Made by a program: the position numbers and the translations under genes
The notes under the pieces: model-generated
Seen by the model: only the letters and a program-made list of their open reading frames with translations
Database searches by the model: none
What the model was told of the DNA's origin: nothing
Part shown: positions 27,889 to 40,877 of the stretch, one piece after another
Layout of the letters: each line of letters opens with the position of its first letter
Numbering within the stretch: the stretch's first letter is position 1
Assembly (NCBI RefSeq): GCF_037975245.1
Contig: NC_092568.1
Location: 1,614,001-1,678,000 of the forward strand
Length of the DNA stretch: 64,000 nt
Direction: 5' to 3'
Source: Apostichopus japonicus
Lineage: Eukaryota > Echinodermata > Holothuroidea > Aspidochirotida > Stichopodidae

Positions 27889-30800
27889 GTAACGTGGTCT
27901 TCAGCTTGTCCATTACATTGTTGCATGTTGATACGCTGTCTTTTAATTGAGTCTCACGACGCAAGCATTCTTCATTCTGTAACCACATTTCTACGCTCCA
28001 CGTACTCCGTAGCATTTTCACTTTTTATGTTCTGCATATAATCGTACCTTTGGTAGAAACATATATCCATATATCAATATATATTTATATATGTATGTAA
28101 TGCTCTAGGTTAATAACCAGATATACCTTCCTTTGGTGCCAGGCTGACAGGTGGTACTTTCTGATAATGAGACTGGTGTCACCAGTCATCCCAGCTGATG
28201 CCTTTAGTGATAGATAACTGGACGTATCAACTAGTGTGTCCTAAGTTGGGATTAAAATATTGTGTCAGTTTTAGGGATGGATTCGTCCGCCGGTTTTGTC
28301 ATTTGCTATCGGTGGGAGTGGGACAAATGTCTCCCGGAACGGTTACATGGGACTTTAACACCGCTAATTTTTTCAGATGTTGGTATTCATATTGGTGAGA
28401 GGTGATTTTTGCATTAACATCATTGTAGTCATAGACATTTTAGGAAGATGACTCATTTCTTAATTTACCATTTGGAAATAGCTTTGATCCTTTTAGCAGA
28501 TACCCTTGGACCCTCTAAGCCAATTGTTCTTTAACAACTTTTCAAGAAAGAGAGTCCTGACCCCGTTACTGTTACTTCATTTGTCTTTGGGTGTTTCCGT
28601 ATGTGGGAACGCCACTTATGTAAATATTGGTTAGTGTACAAATAGCTGAATCACCTTGGCTTAATTCTGAAGATAATTCTCAAGAAGCCTTGGACTGCAA
28701 AGCTTAAGAGACTGAGGGTTGTTATTTATGATTTTGCAATTATTTCCAAGGTCAAATGCGCTCTCCGTAGGGAAATGAGTTTCCCTTCACATTGTTGAAG
28801 GCCCAAAATTAAACTTGGTTGAGAGATGTTTACCTGGCCCCCTCTGGCTGACGGCACAGAGCTATTGGCTTACATATGAGGCACAGATAGGGAACGATAA
28901 CAGAGCACGCTGTAGCGGATAAGTATTATTAACTAATATGGAGGAAAAAACCCCGAAAAGACCTCGTTAATAATGGAATGAATATATCATGCAAAGGAGA
29001 GTGTGTGTTCATACTGAAAAATTAAGAGGGTGGATGATGTCACATCAAATAGATGTTCTTATGTTATGACAAAGAAAGTGGAAGCAACATGACAGATGTC
29101 ACGGACAAAATAGTGATGTATGTAAAGTTTATTCTATTTTCTGAGGCCGTTTTGAATATGAGGAGGAATTTTATTCCAAGTTGGCTTTGGTTCCCATTTG
29201 TGGTTTTTCTCGACTTAATACGATTAATTGTAGTCAATATCTGAGCAAAGACATGAATATCTTTTCTTCAGGGAAGGAAGTTAGAGCAACAGGTTTGCTT
29301 TGTACTGGAAACATTTGTTTTTCATAGAATTAAATAAGCACAGTGAGAGTGTGTAGTGGGGAGGGGGGGGGGGGTTTGATGGTGATAGGAGGGAATTTGT
29401 CAGACTCCTTGGCTCACAAAATGCTTAGTAAGACTGAACCTGTATGCTGTAAAAGTCGGACAACTAAAATTTTTGAGGGTTGGGATGGTCTCCTTGATTG
29501 GGAGAAGATTGGAAGAAGAGAGAGGCATTGCTTAACCTGGTTGATAACCTCAGAGATTTTAAATAGAGACTTTGCATTGCATGGCTCAGAGATGTGTTTG
29601 TACAGATAATATTATGAATATCTACAATGATTGCTTTGTTTTCCCCTTGTAACTTAATTTAAAGCATCGAGTGAAAACTGTCTTGCCTAGTAAACTTGTA
29701 TGTCACAAAAGAAAAGCATGGCATTATTTTCAGTTTTATATATTTTGTAAATGCTTGACACCAGTATAATTATCCAAGCAGTGAATATTTAAAAAGTATT
29801 CTGAAATTGCAATCTCATGCATATGGCATAAAATGTTCCGCATGACAATCGTTAGTGTCCTCTGATGAAGAAAATCATTTGTATGTGTTATTTGTCCACG
29901 AAATATTCCAGAATATGCACGATAAGATATGTTATTATATATATTTATTCAATATGTTAATTCTAAGGATGCAAGGCCAAGGATCCAAAACCATTCAATT
30001 AGAAAACTGATCTTGACAAAAAAAAAGATTTCAAAATGTGACTCATTGCTGTAAGGAACATTTTTAAAACCTTTTCAAAAAATCTTACATTTAATCTCAA
30101 TTTGCATCCTGCAGTATGTTTGCACAACGGGATATCTATCAGATTACACATACATAGCAGTATACTAATTCACTTCATATGAATGATTTGCGGGCAATAG
30201 TCCTGAGTTTGACCACCAAATGTCAGGATAAACATCCTGGCTAAACTGTTTAGCTGTTTACAACCTACGTCAGCGTTTAAAAGAGTGAAAAAAAAGTTGA
30301 AATTTCTGGCACCGTTCCTTCCAATTGTTGGTGTGTCATTCCGGTGATCCTATTAATGATATAGTAAAGAGCAGTCGTTAACCATATGCTTCCATATGCG
30401 TTAGTTTTTCAGATACTAACACATTTAAAAAATATTATCCTACTAACAATAGCAAAGATGAGTCTGCATAAATCGACATGTTTATAGGGTTGTCATGACA
30501 TGTCAGAAGGGTGAAACACACTTTTGTATTAATTTGTAGAAAAAGGAGGGACTGTTTGAATTATACTGAGCTTCAACAGTGAGTTTAAAGGAGGAAATGT
30601 ACACAAAACCATGTCAAGAAAAGACCTCTTTAATCAGAAAATTAAAAATGATGATACTTGAAAGTACTAGGTCACACTAAGAATAGAAAGGCAATGTTCT
30701 TATAGAGTAGCAAAGTAATACTTCAGTTCGCATTGACGTTTGCTACCATTGTTGAACGTCTCAACGGCTTCAGTATTACCCACCACTCCCACCCCCACCC

Positions 30801-31818
30801 CACCCCCACAATACTGATGCCCTTCTTAATGCTACTAAAGGTTAAAGTTGGAAGTAGATATAAAATTGGTAAACATAGAACAACATTATGCCAGTGGCAT
30901 AGTAGGAAGCTATCAAAAGAGCGAGAAGGCACAATAAATTTGTCGAGATTTGTTTGCAACCAGAAGAATTTTTGTTTTATAGGTGCTAAAGTGGCCCTGA
31001 TTGGACATGAGAAATTGCAACTTTTGATCTCAAAATGTGCACTTGAATTTGAATTATATCTCTTATTTCTACTCTCATTTTCCCTTAAACTTGCAACTAC
31101 GTCCACAAATTTTGGACTTCTTACTGGCAATTTCCTGCTATTTAATCTTTTGAAATTTTACTATTTTCTTGAAGCTTCTACTTGATTTAAAATTTCAACT
31201 GGTTCTGTCTTTAAATATTGATTATTTAAGCAGACCTTTGACCTTACTTTGTTCTCTTAAGTTTCTTTCAATATTAAATAGTCAAGTCAAGTTTGACATT
31301 TTTGAAGTCAAAATTTGCACCGGGATGGGATCGTAGGGTTCAAAGTGTCACGGTGACCACCTGCAAGACTATATTTCCTGCCAACACCTAATGTAAAAAG
31401 TGATGCATGTGACTTGCATGTGGCCTGCATGGGAATAACTAAATCTAGTTTATAGAAGCTTCAGTCTAACATGAATTCAGATGACGATTGCCACATATGA
31501 AGGCCTTCAGAATGTGTAAACAAGGCTCGTTTCCCTTTCAAATCAATTAAAAAAAACCCATATTCAAATTAATAGAGAAACCATGATATATCTTGAGAGA
31601 TTCAGCCTCCTGTCTTTTTCCTTACCATGTCAAAATTAAGCCTATTTTGTTTTTGATTCCTTATTATGTTGTGATTAGAAAGTGTTTGAATTGTTTAGAT
31701 TTTAGGAGATTTCCGTTTTTCTTTAGAGATGGAGGAATCTATAAGATGAAAAATATTTTCCATGAAAACCCGTGCTTCATGTTTTGACAAGGTTCGTCAA
31801 GGTTCATTTCTCTGAAGG

Positions 31819-31842
31819 TTCATTTCTCTCGAGAGAAATGAA
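31819..31842. repeat. Perfect 24-bp palindrome
   Basis: TTCATTTCTCTC is followed directly by its reverse complement GAGAGAAATGAA. A direct copy of the first half (GGTTCATTTCTCTG) lies just upstream at 31801-31814, so the palindrome may have arisen by template switching on that repeat. Confidence 0.9.
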
Positions 31843-34800
31843 AAATACATGACCAAGAAAGCAGTTTTGGTCGTCAACCTCGAACAAGAAAGGGCAGAGA
31901 TTTCCCAAAGTCTCTGTGGAAAAGAAAAGTGATTTCTCTACCTGCACTTAACCATAGTTGTTCTGCAAGGTTTTACAAGCGGCATTTTTCTTAGAATGAA
32001 TGTTTAAATATCATCGTAAATGTGTTTTCCATAGACTCTGGTGAGTAAACTTTGAAAAAATGAAAATCAAAGAAAAAAGCCTTTTATTGGACAGACCATG
32101 AAACAATGGTAAAAGAAAAAATGTGTGAACATTAGTTGTCCATCATATTTGGATGGAGGAGGGGGGTAGCTGTCCATCCTGTTGGGATGTGGAGAAGGAG
32201 GAGGGGGCATTAGTTTGAGAAGGTTGTCTTACAAAACTTCAAGTTGGTAGGTACATTTGTTTTACCAGGCTGTCTTAAGAAAAAAAAGGTTATCATGGAA
32301 AATGGAGCAAGTTATTTTTTTAGAAACTTTCTAGTTGAATTATTTTATGTGAATGATGGCTTTAGTTGGAATAAAACTACAGCGGTACAGTGAAAAAAAA
32401 ACAAGAAAGACTGTTCATACTCTTTTATTTGCAAATACAATTTGCATAAAAAATATCATCAGTTGCAAACTGACTTTAACTGACTTTAAAATATATTGTA
32501 GAAATTGATTTAGAAATCGCCAAGAATAGTTTTCGTAAATTAGACATTTCCTCAATTATCAGACTTTAGAGTGTTATGCAAACTTATTGAAATGTGACAA
32601 GTTGATTCTGTACCAAGCAGCAACTTTAATATCCATGGGAAAATTTAGCTTTCATAAGGATCTAAAAAAATTGTTTTTATACATGGTTAGCCAATTCTGC
32701 TAGCCAATATTACTTAGCATTGCCATAGGTATGTTTCTTGGTCAGGTGAGTAGCTTGCCATTGTGGTATATACCCTGGTGCTCAGTATCGCAATATTGTA
32801 TCAGAGTCCATTTGAAAAACGCTTTTTTCCCACCTTTTTTGTTGTTGTCATGTTTCCTACCCCTGCTACCTTACTGCTTATGAAAATTGATTGTGAATAT
32901 GAATTAACATTGTGATGAAATGACAAGATCATCTTGTCAGACATACTCTCCCTCAAATTCAGAGTACCTTTATTGTGATAGACATTGTCACAACAGATGT
33001 TTGTTCTTACATATACTGAGTTTGGGTGATCTTCCCAAAGACTAGAAACAAGCATGGGTGTTTGCAGAACTCTCCCCCCCTCCCCCTCGCCCTCCCCCTC
33101 GAAAATTATGAAGTAGCAAATAAAAGGGAATGAAAAAACTGCCCTCTCGTTAACTATACGGTTACTGTATCATTTCATTAAGTTTTTATAGTTAAATTTT
33201 TGTTATTAGTTACTGGTTAACAGGTCAATTCTTTGAATGGTTACCGATTGAAAAATACCTAAAGCTTGCTTGCCTCCCCACCCACCCCCCCTCCCACTTT
33301 GGATTTTTTTCTGCAGATGTCCATGGGAAAAATTTAAATCAGCTCTTTTGGATCTAGACTCTCTTGACTTGTTGACAAATTTGTAATAATGCAAATCCTT
33401 ATCTCAGAAACGAAAACAAAAGTCTTGATCGTAAAACTTCTCACAAGATTCCTTTCTCCTTAATTTGGAGCAGCATAATGAGTATATATTTTTTCAACTT
33501 ATCCCAGTAATAGGCAGCAATGTTAAGAAAAACAAATTTTGTCTCCTTATGATAGACGTAGATGAGTTGGTGTGCCGTAAAGTGACGTTATTTCCATTTT
33601 TATGTCCAAATAAACTTTCCAAGAAGACGTGATGACTTTACAGTTGTTAAAGTTGTTGATGGTGATTAGATCTCATCGCAAAGTGCAGAAAACACAGCCT
33701 TTATCACCTGAAACTATCAAACAGTGACACCCCCTGATTTGAAATGTAATAAACATAAAAAACCATTTGGATTTGAAAACAAAATTTTATGATAGTGTCT
33801 GTTATCTTTGGTGTAAACTCTCATAGGCTTACTAGATCCTACTAGATGTTCGTAATCAGGAGGTACCGGTAGAGATTGTTTGTGATTGCAATCTTGAGAA
33901 ATCGTTCTGCGGGTAGGCGTAGGGCAAGGACATGACCTAGCTCAGCACTGTGTTAGATATGCTGCATATATGATCAATATTTTGACATGTTTTTGCGTCA
34001 GCAGTGTATGTGTGAATGACTTCAGTGCAGGATGGCATGAAAATATTCCTTATTGTAATCAAGTTACGCAGGCAATATCGGACTCTAGTAATGTGGCTTA
34101 ATGACGATTTGACGTTATTACTATATACCCCCACCCTCCCCCCACCTTATACTAGTTTATATATCTATGCCGATATATGGGTTCAGAGAAGAAGAAAATT
34201 TAGGAAATGATATTGAATTAAGTTTAATAAATATGAATATTCATAGGGTTGTAGTAGTGTTTATTCATGTGGTTAAATAAATGTTACATCAAAGGTGATC
34301 AAACATGTAAGTGTTGGTGGTTGATCATGTTATTTTACTTTATTCAATGTGCTGAGGTGGACAATTCATATTTGATGAAACCTTAAGTCTTTTAAGAAAT
34401 AGATTAGTCCAACAATGGGCTTCCTTTAGATGAATCTACAAAGTCCATAGGTATTGTAGCAACACTTTATCTAGAATTACTGTTGATAAGGATAACTTTC
34501 CATCAGTACTTAACACAAGCTGATTCAAACTTGATGTTGCCTTTCCCTTGGTCAATATAGTGTCTGGAATCTTTTGCTTCCTTATTTTCCTGTTTTATAA
34601 ATTGGTTTGAAAGTTACACATGGGAATCGACTTTAATGGAATGAGAGGAGCCTCACGTTTGGTATTAAGTGTCATCTGTCTGGTACAGAAAACTTGAAAA
34701 CTTAGCTTAGAACTTTCCAAACATACTCTCCTACAGGTTCTACCTCTCGAACCTTCTCCTAGAAGATGAAGAGGATGAACTAAAAATTGAGATGTTTCGA

Positions 34801-35909
34801 CAACAACAAAAAATACCCTTGAAAATTGCAAATAAAATAGGGAATGAAAAATTGATTGTATCTTTGTATTAAAGAACAACAAAGTTTCATCATGCAAGCT
34901 TAACAATCAGTGATTAAATTTATGACACATTTTATTAAAAAATCATAAAAATGAAAATGGTATTAAACATAGCAAACATCTTCCAACTTGAGTTGTGAAT
35001 CGAAATCCATGGGCTGTAAGTATAGATTAGAATTAGACCACTGAAAACCAGTGCATGTGTGTTTATGTACAGTAGTCCAAACCCTTCTTGCGTTTCTTTT
35101 TTGACTTTGCCAGGTCTCATTTGGAGCTCATATTTTCATTCTTTTTTAAAGATGATTTGATCTGTGGGTTCTTTCTGAATATATCTGCAGATGAATCTTA
35201 ACGTCTCTGACGAGAGACGGAGAGAGAAAATGTCACAAAACGCTCTTATAGTATTAAACCTAAACGTTTGGCCATTTTATTTTGAGTTTCAAAGTGTTAT
35301 TTTGAGCACCCTTATGTTGAGAACTAATAATTTTCACTTCATCCAAGTTTTATTCAATAACAAATTGGGTCACTATTCTGTGTCAGTTTGACACAAGACT
35401 CCGAAATCTGACTGTTGGCTTGTAACGCACCAAGGCTCAACCGGTACTGTAAATGGGTACATTTGCAAGTAAACCAAGACGAGAGTAGAGTCTGGAATTC
35501 AAATACACATATTTGTGGTTTTTATTTGGAGTTCATTTCTCTCCTTGCTCACTGACCTGTCGTGATAAGATGACACACATCATGAGATAATTTCCACTTT
35601 GAAATGGATTTTCGTATCTTTGAAAGAATCCTTACCCCAAGACAAACGTGTTCCTTTAATTTCATATTAATACGTTGACAGATATTTCACGGATTCTTTT
35701 GAAATTGGTTCAACAAACGAAAGAACAACATAATTTTTGATTTATTATTGGTCACTTATTTTGAAAGGAAAAGTATTTCTCTGAAAGAGGACAATAGTTC
35801 AATAGGAGAATTGTTCATGCAGATGATAACATCATTGGAAAACAAACCGTTGCCATGGTATCGTGAATGGAACTCATCATTCTTGTTCTCTATCTCGTTT
35901 GTCGTTCAG

Positions 35910-36136
35910 GTTCTCACGGCACTGCATCCTCCTATAAAAGGCATCCTGACGCTAGCCTCAAGGAAAACTCCAGAGCCGAAAGAACAAGCACTGGTGCAGT
36001 CAGTTCAAAGGGCAGTATATCCAGGACTGGCCAGGTCCTGGGTAATGCACAAAACCCCAATAAAGCTGATATGCCCGATAGATTAGGAACAAAAACGTCA
36101 ACACCCAAGGTGGGAACGCCGAACAGATCATCAAAG
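35910..36136 (+). CDS. MARK (par-1): MARK exon h: spacer with LGNAQNPNKADMPDR
   Basis: It completes Gly and encodes SHGTASSYKRHPDASLKENS, then RAERTSTGAVSSKGSISRTG, then QVLGNAQNPNKADMPDRLGT and a Lys/Thr/Pro-rich tail ending NRSSK. The GNAQNPNKADMPDR block matches the conserved GNASNPNKADIPER of vertebrate MARK spacers and fixes the identity. Phase 1 in, phase 0 out, acceptor GTCGTTCAG, donor GTATGT. The region is basic and Ser/Thr-rich, as expected for the unstructured linker where MARKs receive regulatory phosphorylation and 14-3-3 binding. Confidence 0.95.
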
Positions 36137-36493
36137 GTATGTAGAAAAAAAAAACACATTGAAGTTTTACCTTGAAAGGAATTCTGTTGTGGCAAGCCTA
36201 CATTACAAAATAAATTAACTGTTTTCATGTGTGAAGATTATAGCAATATTTATGAATATTTGTGAGTGAGGTCATCGTGATTTGACAGGTTTCCAGACGA
36301 TGACTATTCTGTTTATAATCGATACATTTATCGATGCAAAGAGAGAAAAAAATGTACATCACTGTGTTACTCCTTCCAGTAAGTATTGCAACGGTACTGT
36401 GTGACTGTTTTCAAAGACAAACTTCTGTCACAAATGTAGCATGTGATATTGATGTGTTAAAGACAGTATGCTTCTTACCTTTGTCTTTGCCAG
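36137..36493 (+). other. MARK intron (357 nt)
   Basis: A short intron with acceptor CTTTGTCTTTGCCAG. Nothing else is recognisable in it. Confidence 0.85.
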
Positions 36494-36573
36494 CATGGTC
36501 CATCTGGTATAAGCAGAAGAAATACCTATGTATGTGGAGAGATGGAGCGTCGAGGAGGCAATCAAAACGACAG
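36494..36573 (+). CDS. MARK (par-1): MARK exon i: spacer, RRNTYVC motif (80 nt)
   Basis: It encodes HGPSGISRRNTYVCGEMERR then GGNQND plus two bases of an Arg codon. The RRNTYVC motif is strongly conserved in MARK1-4 (GGMTRRNTYVCSER) and is a known regulatory phosphorylation region. Phase 0 in, phase 2 out, donor GTACGT. From here to the last exon every intron is phase 2. Confidence 0.95.
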
Positions 36574-38309
36574 GTACGTGTTCCGTAATCGTGTCTAGCA
36601 AGTAGACCCCCTTTAAGAATTTCTCATCACCGTGAAACTACATACTAAGGTGGTCAACCAACCCACTTTGGTGTCACCGGCGTTCTCGAAAGAAAAAAGT
36701 GTCGATAAGCATTCTCAAAGGTTTGAACTGTTCGACAGTCCGCAGTAAGTTCGGCACGAACCAGAACTACACCTAAATTCCCTGACGTTCAAACGATACA
36801 AAACTTAGGATTGACTCAGGACTCCCATAGAGACGTTGTGATTGAATTATTGACGTAATTCTTAATATATTATTACACTAATTGAGGATGTTTTTAATTG
36901 ACAATTCTATTTATAGGTTTGGTTCAGAAAAGGCTGTATCTTTCTTTGAAGTATGCCGATGCAGGAGAGCAATACCTTGTCAATTGCTAATATGGCTGTT
37001 ACCTTAGTTGATATGTTGTGATTATACCTGTGGAAATTACATTGTTTTGGATTTAAAGGCATTGAATCGCCCCAAACCACGTGCGGCCATCTGAAAAAGT
37101 TAACTTTCCGTTGCTTGCAAGTGACGTTTTGTTCGTGTCGCTACAAAATGCAGACAGTAATGAAACGTGATACCTTGTTATCTTTAGCTGGACCTTAGAT
37201 TTCCATCGTTGTATTGTTTGTACACTGTGCTGTGGGTATTGACTGCAGCTGTATGTACTGACTGTACGCTAGTGTCTAATTACCGATTGTAGCAAGCTGT
37301 GTGTGTGTATTTTCTGGGATCGATGGTGGTGTCTAACACTTATGTTACACCTCATTGGAAACTAGGTCAGATTACCGGCATTAGACGTTTCATTTTGCGC
37401 CAGGCTTCACACCCTTTAAGGTTATGTTGAGAAAAGGGGTTTGCCTTTTTGGAAATGTTTGTGTGATTTATTCTCAGATGAAGTTAGGGCTAGTTGTCAT
37501 TTCATTGTTACTGTTATCATTGTTGTTAGCATTATTATTTATTGTCTTTGTTCATAGTTAATGACAATGATCAGTGAGGCTTTCTTTTTCGATTACCAGT
37601 CATTTTCACATGTCTGGTTTTGTTTGTTTGCCCAAGTTTTGACCAATCCAATTTCTGCTGCTGCTAGTTTAAAGAAACAGAACTGTTATCAAATGACTGA
37701 CAACCAACTTCAACAGAAAGCTGTCTCTTGTTAGACTTTAAGATTTGTCAATGGAAGAGATATCACTGTGAAATTCACGATCATTTACGATCATTCTCTC
37801 TCCGTGATAGAAAGTACAAGAATAACAAATTTGCTAAATTACGGTTGAAATGTGTTGTTGCCTGACAACCTCTTGCCATGTAAGAGCTTACCATGTGTTT
37901 TAGCTGATGAATTCTGTCAATCATCAGAAAAAAATGGGGTTATCAATTTAGATTAGTAGCCACCTCATACGTAGTTTACATGTTTGTACATGATGTTGCC
38001 GCCTCTGTCAGTGAATTTATTCGAATTTCATTCCAGTAAATTCAACAATTGATGACATGTATGTGCTATTCTCTCTAGATGTTTTATGATTATATGACGT
38101 GAAGTAGCACCCATAAACATAAAGAAAAGGATGGTATTATATTTTATCAAGCGAATGCCTTATTTAAAAGAACGTAATAATATCTTGACGAGGGCATGTT
38201 TAGGAAGTGTGTGGCGTAGATTTAGTTGTGAGGATCACAGATCTCCGAGCAGTCCGTAGAAGTATAGATAACACACTGACGGTTGTTAAACGTCTTTCTC
38301 CGTATTCAG
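36574..38309 (+). other. MARK intron (1.7 kb)
   Basis: The acceptor lies in TCTTTCTCCGTATTCAG. I see no exon, mobile element or structured repeat in it. Confidence 0.75.
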
Positions 38310-38411
38310 GCGATCTTCAAAGCCCCAGAAAGTATCTTCCAGCTCAGGTCAACGTAAAGGAGGAGGAGTAGGCGTTTTACCTTCTATAGACGACGGCAAA
38401 GACAGGCCAAG
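38310..38411 (+). CDS. MARK (par-1): MARK exon j: spacer, Ser/Gly-rich (102 nt)
   Basis: It completes Arg and encodes RSSKPQKVSSSSGQRKGGGV then GVLPSIDDGKDRP plus two bases of Arg. It is low-complexity, basic spacer, poorly conserved outside close relatives. It is called by clean splice sites (ATTCAG, GTAAGC), an open frame through the join and correct phase (2 in, 2 out). Since it is symmetric it could be skipped without a frame shift. Confidence 0.88.
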
Positions 38412-39573
38412 GTAAGCCAACCTGTAATAAGCAAACCTGTACAGCCTTAAAGCGATATATTATAGGACTGGAAACAAAACAATCTGTTTACCTGTGGCCC
38501 CATTCCTAAATGGCCTAGGTGCACTTTCATAGACCATGGCATGTAATGTTATAATGCTCTAGACAATAGCCAAACTTGGCTTGGATCAAGTTTTCTTGTC
38601 TCGGCCAATCAGACATACAGTTAATTTATTGCAGAGTGGTCGATCCACACACCAAAGGAAATTTGTGTATGCTAGAGGAAAGTGGGGAGTAGGATGGGGT
38701 GGGGGGGGGGGGTGCAAGTTGGTGGAGCAGAGATGACCTGAAACTGTTTGTGCAACTGGTTGATAGTTTGACTAATATTGTAACCAGCCGTGATCGGCAT
38801 AGTTCAAACACCCTTTGTTCCTTAAAGCAGTGTTTCCTATTTTGATGCAATTCATTAATGAAAGTTAGATAGATTTGGTAAAATTTGCCTGATATTGCCT
38901 CGGAAAATGTACCGGTAGAAATGTACAGGAGCTGTGGCCGAGTTGATAAAGCCGGTGACATTGAGGCTTAGCAATCGGAAGGTTTGGGGTTTGCTCCCTG
39001 GCCGGGTCATAGTAAGGTGGGTTTTGCATCCAAGAGTAGTCTACGGTTTCCAATCTGAAATGACTTCCTAAATTGAAAAGATTCTAAAATTGAGTTAAAA
39101 TGTTGAATTGGAAGCTACCCCACATGGGAGTTGTAATACACACCTCTTTTGGGCTACACCCACATCCCTGGTCGCTTAAGCGTCGTAAAAAGAACTGCCT
39201 GGTTATTGTTCTTATTATTATTATTAAATGGAAAGAGCTGGTTAAATGTCTTTGCAAGATGTGTCTCCCTTAGTGTTCTTTCCGTAATTTTCCTATGATT
39301 TCCTTTTCTTTTTTTCTAATTTCACTTCTACTTCTTTTCTTTTCAAATTCTTTCTTTTCTTATCAACAGTTCTTATATCCCCCCTCTCCACCCCATTCCA
39401 CCGCCCCTCCCCCTAGTTTAGTTGAATGAATTTCCTATGTATTATTGTATTTTAGTTGACTCTAAGCAAGGTTTGTATGAATTACGTATTTCCCGTAGAA
39501 ACAAAAGTTGCAAAACAGATAGCCTTTCGCTGCTTTGAAATTTCTTCAACTGTTTAATGGTGATCTCTCGCAG
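38412..39573 (+). other. MARK intron (1.2 kb) with SINE
   Basis: It holds a poly(G) run at about 38701-38712, a tRNA-derived SINE (38928-39226) and a pyrimidine-rich stretch at 39290-39420. The acceptor is TCTCTCGCAG. Confidence 0.85.
38928..39226 (+). mobile_element. tRNA(Ser/Leu)-derived SINE
   Basis: The head resembles a class II tRNA. The A box TGGCCGAGTTG is at 38935-38945 and a degenerate B box GGGTTTGCTCC at 38987-38997; the roughly 41-nt spacing suits a long variable arm. About 200 bp of unrelated body follow, ending in a TTATTATTATTATTA tail (39203-39226). Pol III box order plus a simple-repeat tail is the structure of a SINE, which LINE machinery mobilises. It lies sense to MARK inside an intron. 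I could not define target-site duplications and the B box is diverged, so it is probably old. It is not a working tRNA gene. Confidence 0.75.
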
Positions 39574-39813
39574 CACTGCTCCATCGAACAAGCGTGGCCA
39601 AGTTATATCACCGAGTGTCAGCTCCAACTATGGCGTGCAGTTAAATAGAGGAGCTGCCAGTAGAAGTACCTTCCACGCAGGTCAAATGAGAAGACCCGTT
39701 CACTTCAACGGGCCCAACAATACCCCGACCACCACCCAAGACTCGAGCAGTATTGATCGACGGAACAACGTCACGTCGTTCTTGAATAGGCTCTCCAATA
39801 AATTTTCTCGAAG
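39574..39813 (+). CDS. MARK (par-1): MARK exon k: spacer with aPKC site SRSTFH
   Basis: It completes Ser and encodes TAPSNKRGQVISPSVSSNYG, then VQLNRGAASRSTFHAGQMRR, PVHFNGPNNTPTTTQDSSSI, and a tail ending SFLNRLSNKFSRR. ASRSTFH holds the Thr (39668-39670) matching the aPKC phosphorylation site of MARK2/MARK3 and Drosophila Par-1, which drives release from the cortex and 14-3-3 binding. The FLNRLSNKFSRR end matches the vertebrate ITSKFVRR-type helix. Phase 2 in, phase 2 out (240 nt), donor GTAAGA. The conserved control point implies that aPKC regulation operates in this species. Confidence 0.96.
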
Positions 39814-40641
39814 GTAAGAAAGTCGATGGTGGACGACCTAAGTTCACCTTTAAGGTAATCCTATAATAATGGTTCACACCTGGAGATAACTTAGATGAGG
39901 AAGGAACAAAAAAGAAATCCAAAAGGATAACTAGGTGACAAAGAAATTTCCCTCTGAACTTTACATCTGTCGTGTCGCGTGGACACGACAAGAATCCACG
40001 ACAAGGTTATGTCATTTGTGATGTAAGGACCTCTTGGTATGGTACAGCAATGATACGCCACATACGGTCAACTCAACCGCGGTCATTTGCATTGCTGTAC
40101 CCGCAACCAATCGCAGTAAATGGTGGGACGGTGGAGTGTCCTGTGTGAAAGAAACAAACAGCAGCAGCCATAGACTCCCATGCAGCAGTAGCTAGGCTGA
40201 ATCCATCATCAAACAGTAGAGATTATCTCTGCAGCCCAGCAGTGAATGTCGTGTGAATGTGGGTGTGCTCGCTGTCCTACGCAGGCTGGCTGCAGTAATG
40301 CTGCAGCCCCTGCAGCGTCCCCCCCTCGCCCCCAGTGCTTTCTTACTCGATGCCTAAAGCATATATTCCATTTAATTGCGTTCCACCCTTCTGTCCACTT
40401 TTTCAGTAAACATCCAGACTTCAGTTTTACAAATTTGTTACTACACTCCCAGTCACCCCCCTCCCCTTTCCCTCCTCCCTCCTCCAGTTCTATGACCATT
40501 GTCACTCTTCTCTGTCTCTACAACCCCTCCCCTCCTCTCCTGTAGTCATATCTGAAGCTCTGATTAACCATGCTCTATGTATATACATATATGTATAGAT
40601 ATATATATATATGTATGTATATATATATATATATCTATATG

Positions 40642-40734
<93 letters not shown>

Positions 40735-40877
40735 GTGTATATATATGTATATATACGTGTATGTATTCCTCTTCTAGCATGATCATTTATTGCGGCTCGT
40801 TCGCCATGTATTAACTGCTTTCTCTACGTATGGATATAATAACATTGCCTCCATTTATATCTTTCTTTAATTTTCAG
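39814..40877 (+). other. MARK intron (1.1 kb) with long (TA)n
   Basis: It contains a C-rich stretch at about 40440-40490 and a long (TA)n-rich tract at 40576-40766. The acceptor is CTTTAATTTTCAG. Open frames across the (TA)n tract (poly Tyr/Ile) are artefacts. Confidence 0.85.
40576..40766. repeat. (TA)n-rich microsatellite, about 190 bp
   Basis: TA dinucleotides broken by occasional ATGTAT and ACGTGT interruptions, with a long pure stretch between about 40682 and 40732. Both strands can form hairpins. It ends about 110 nt before the first 33-nt microexon. Confidence 0.95.

Larger units (their letters stand above)
23790..35909 (+). other. MARK intron (12.1 kb), repeat-bearing
   Basis: This is the largest intron seen. 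It holds a hammerhead ribozyme within an inverted repeat (25261-25385), (TA)n at 25405-25450, a shorter (TA)n near 25807-25820, a candidate 15-nt microexon (27874-27888), poly(G) near 29362-29373 and a perfect palindrome at 31819-31842. Two overlapping opposite-strand open frames at 30723-31185 have no family match. Outside these I see nothing I can name. Confidence 0.75.

Noticed and set aside
29855-29885. CTGATGA word resembling a hammerhead core
   Set aside because: No following stem II or GAAAC at the right spacing, and no stem I.
30723-31185. Overlapping open frames on both strands (135 and 150 codons)
   Set aside because: The two frames mirror each other in low-complexity AT-rich sequence, with no motif and no homologue recognised.
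38928-39000. Possible functional tRNA-Ser/Leu gene
   Set aside because: The B box is degenerate, no acceptor stem closes, and a non-tRNA body with a TTA tail follows, so it is a SINE head.
40502-40786. Open frames rich in Tyr/Ile across the (TA)n tract
   Set aside because: These are translations of a dinucleotide repeat.
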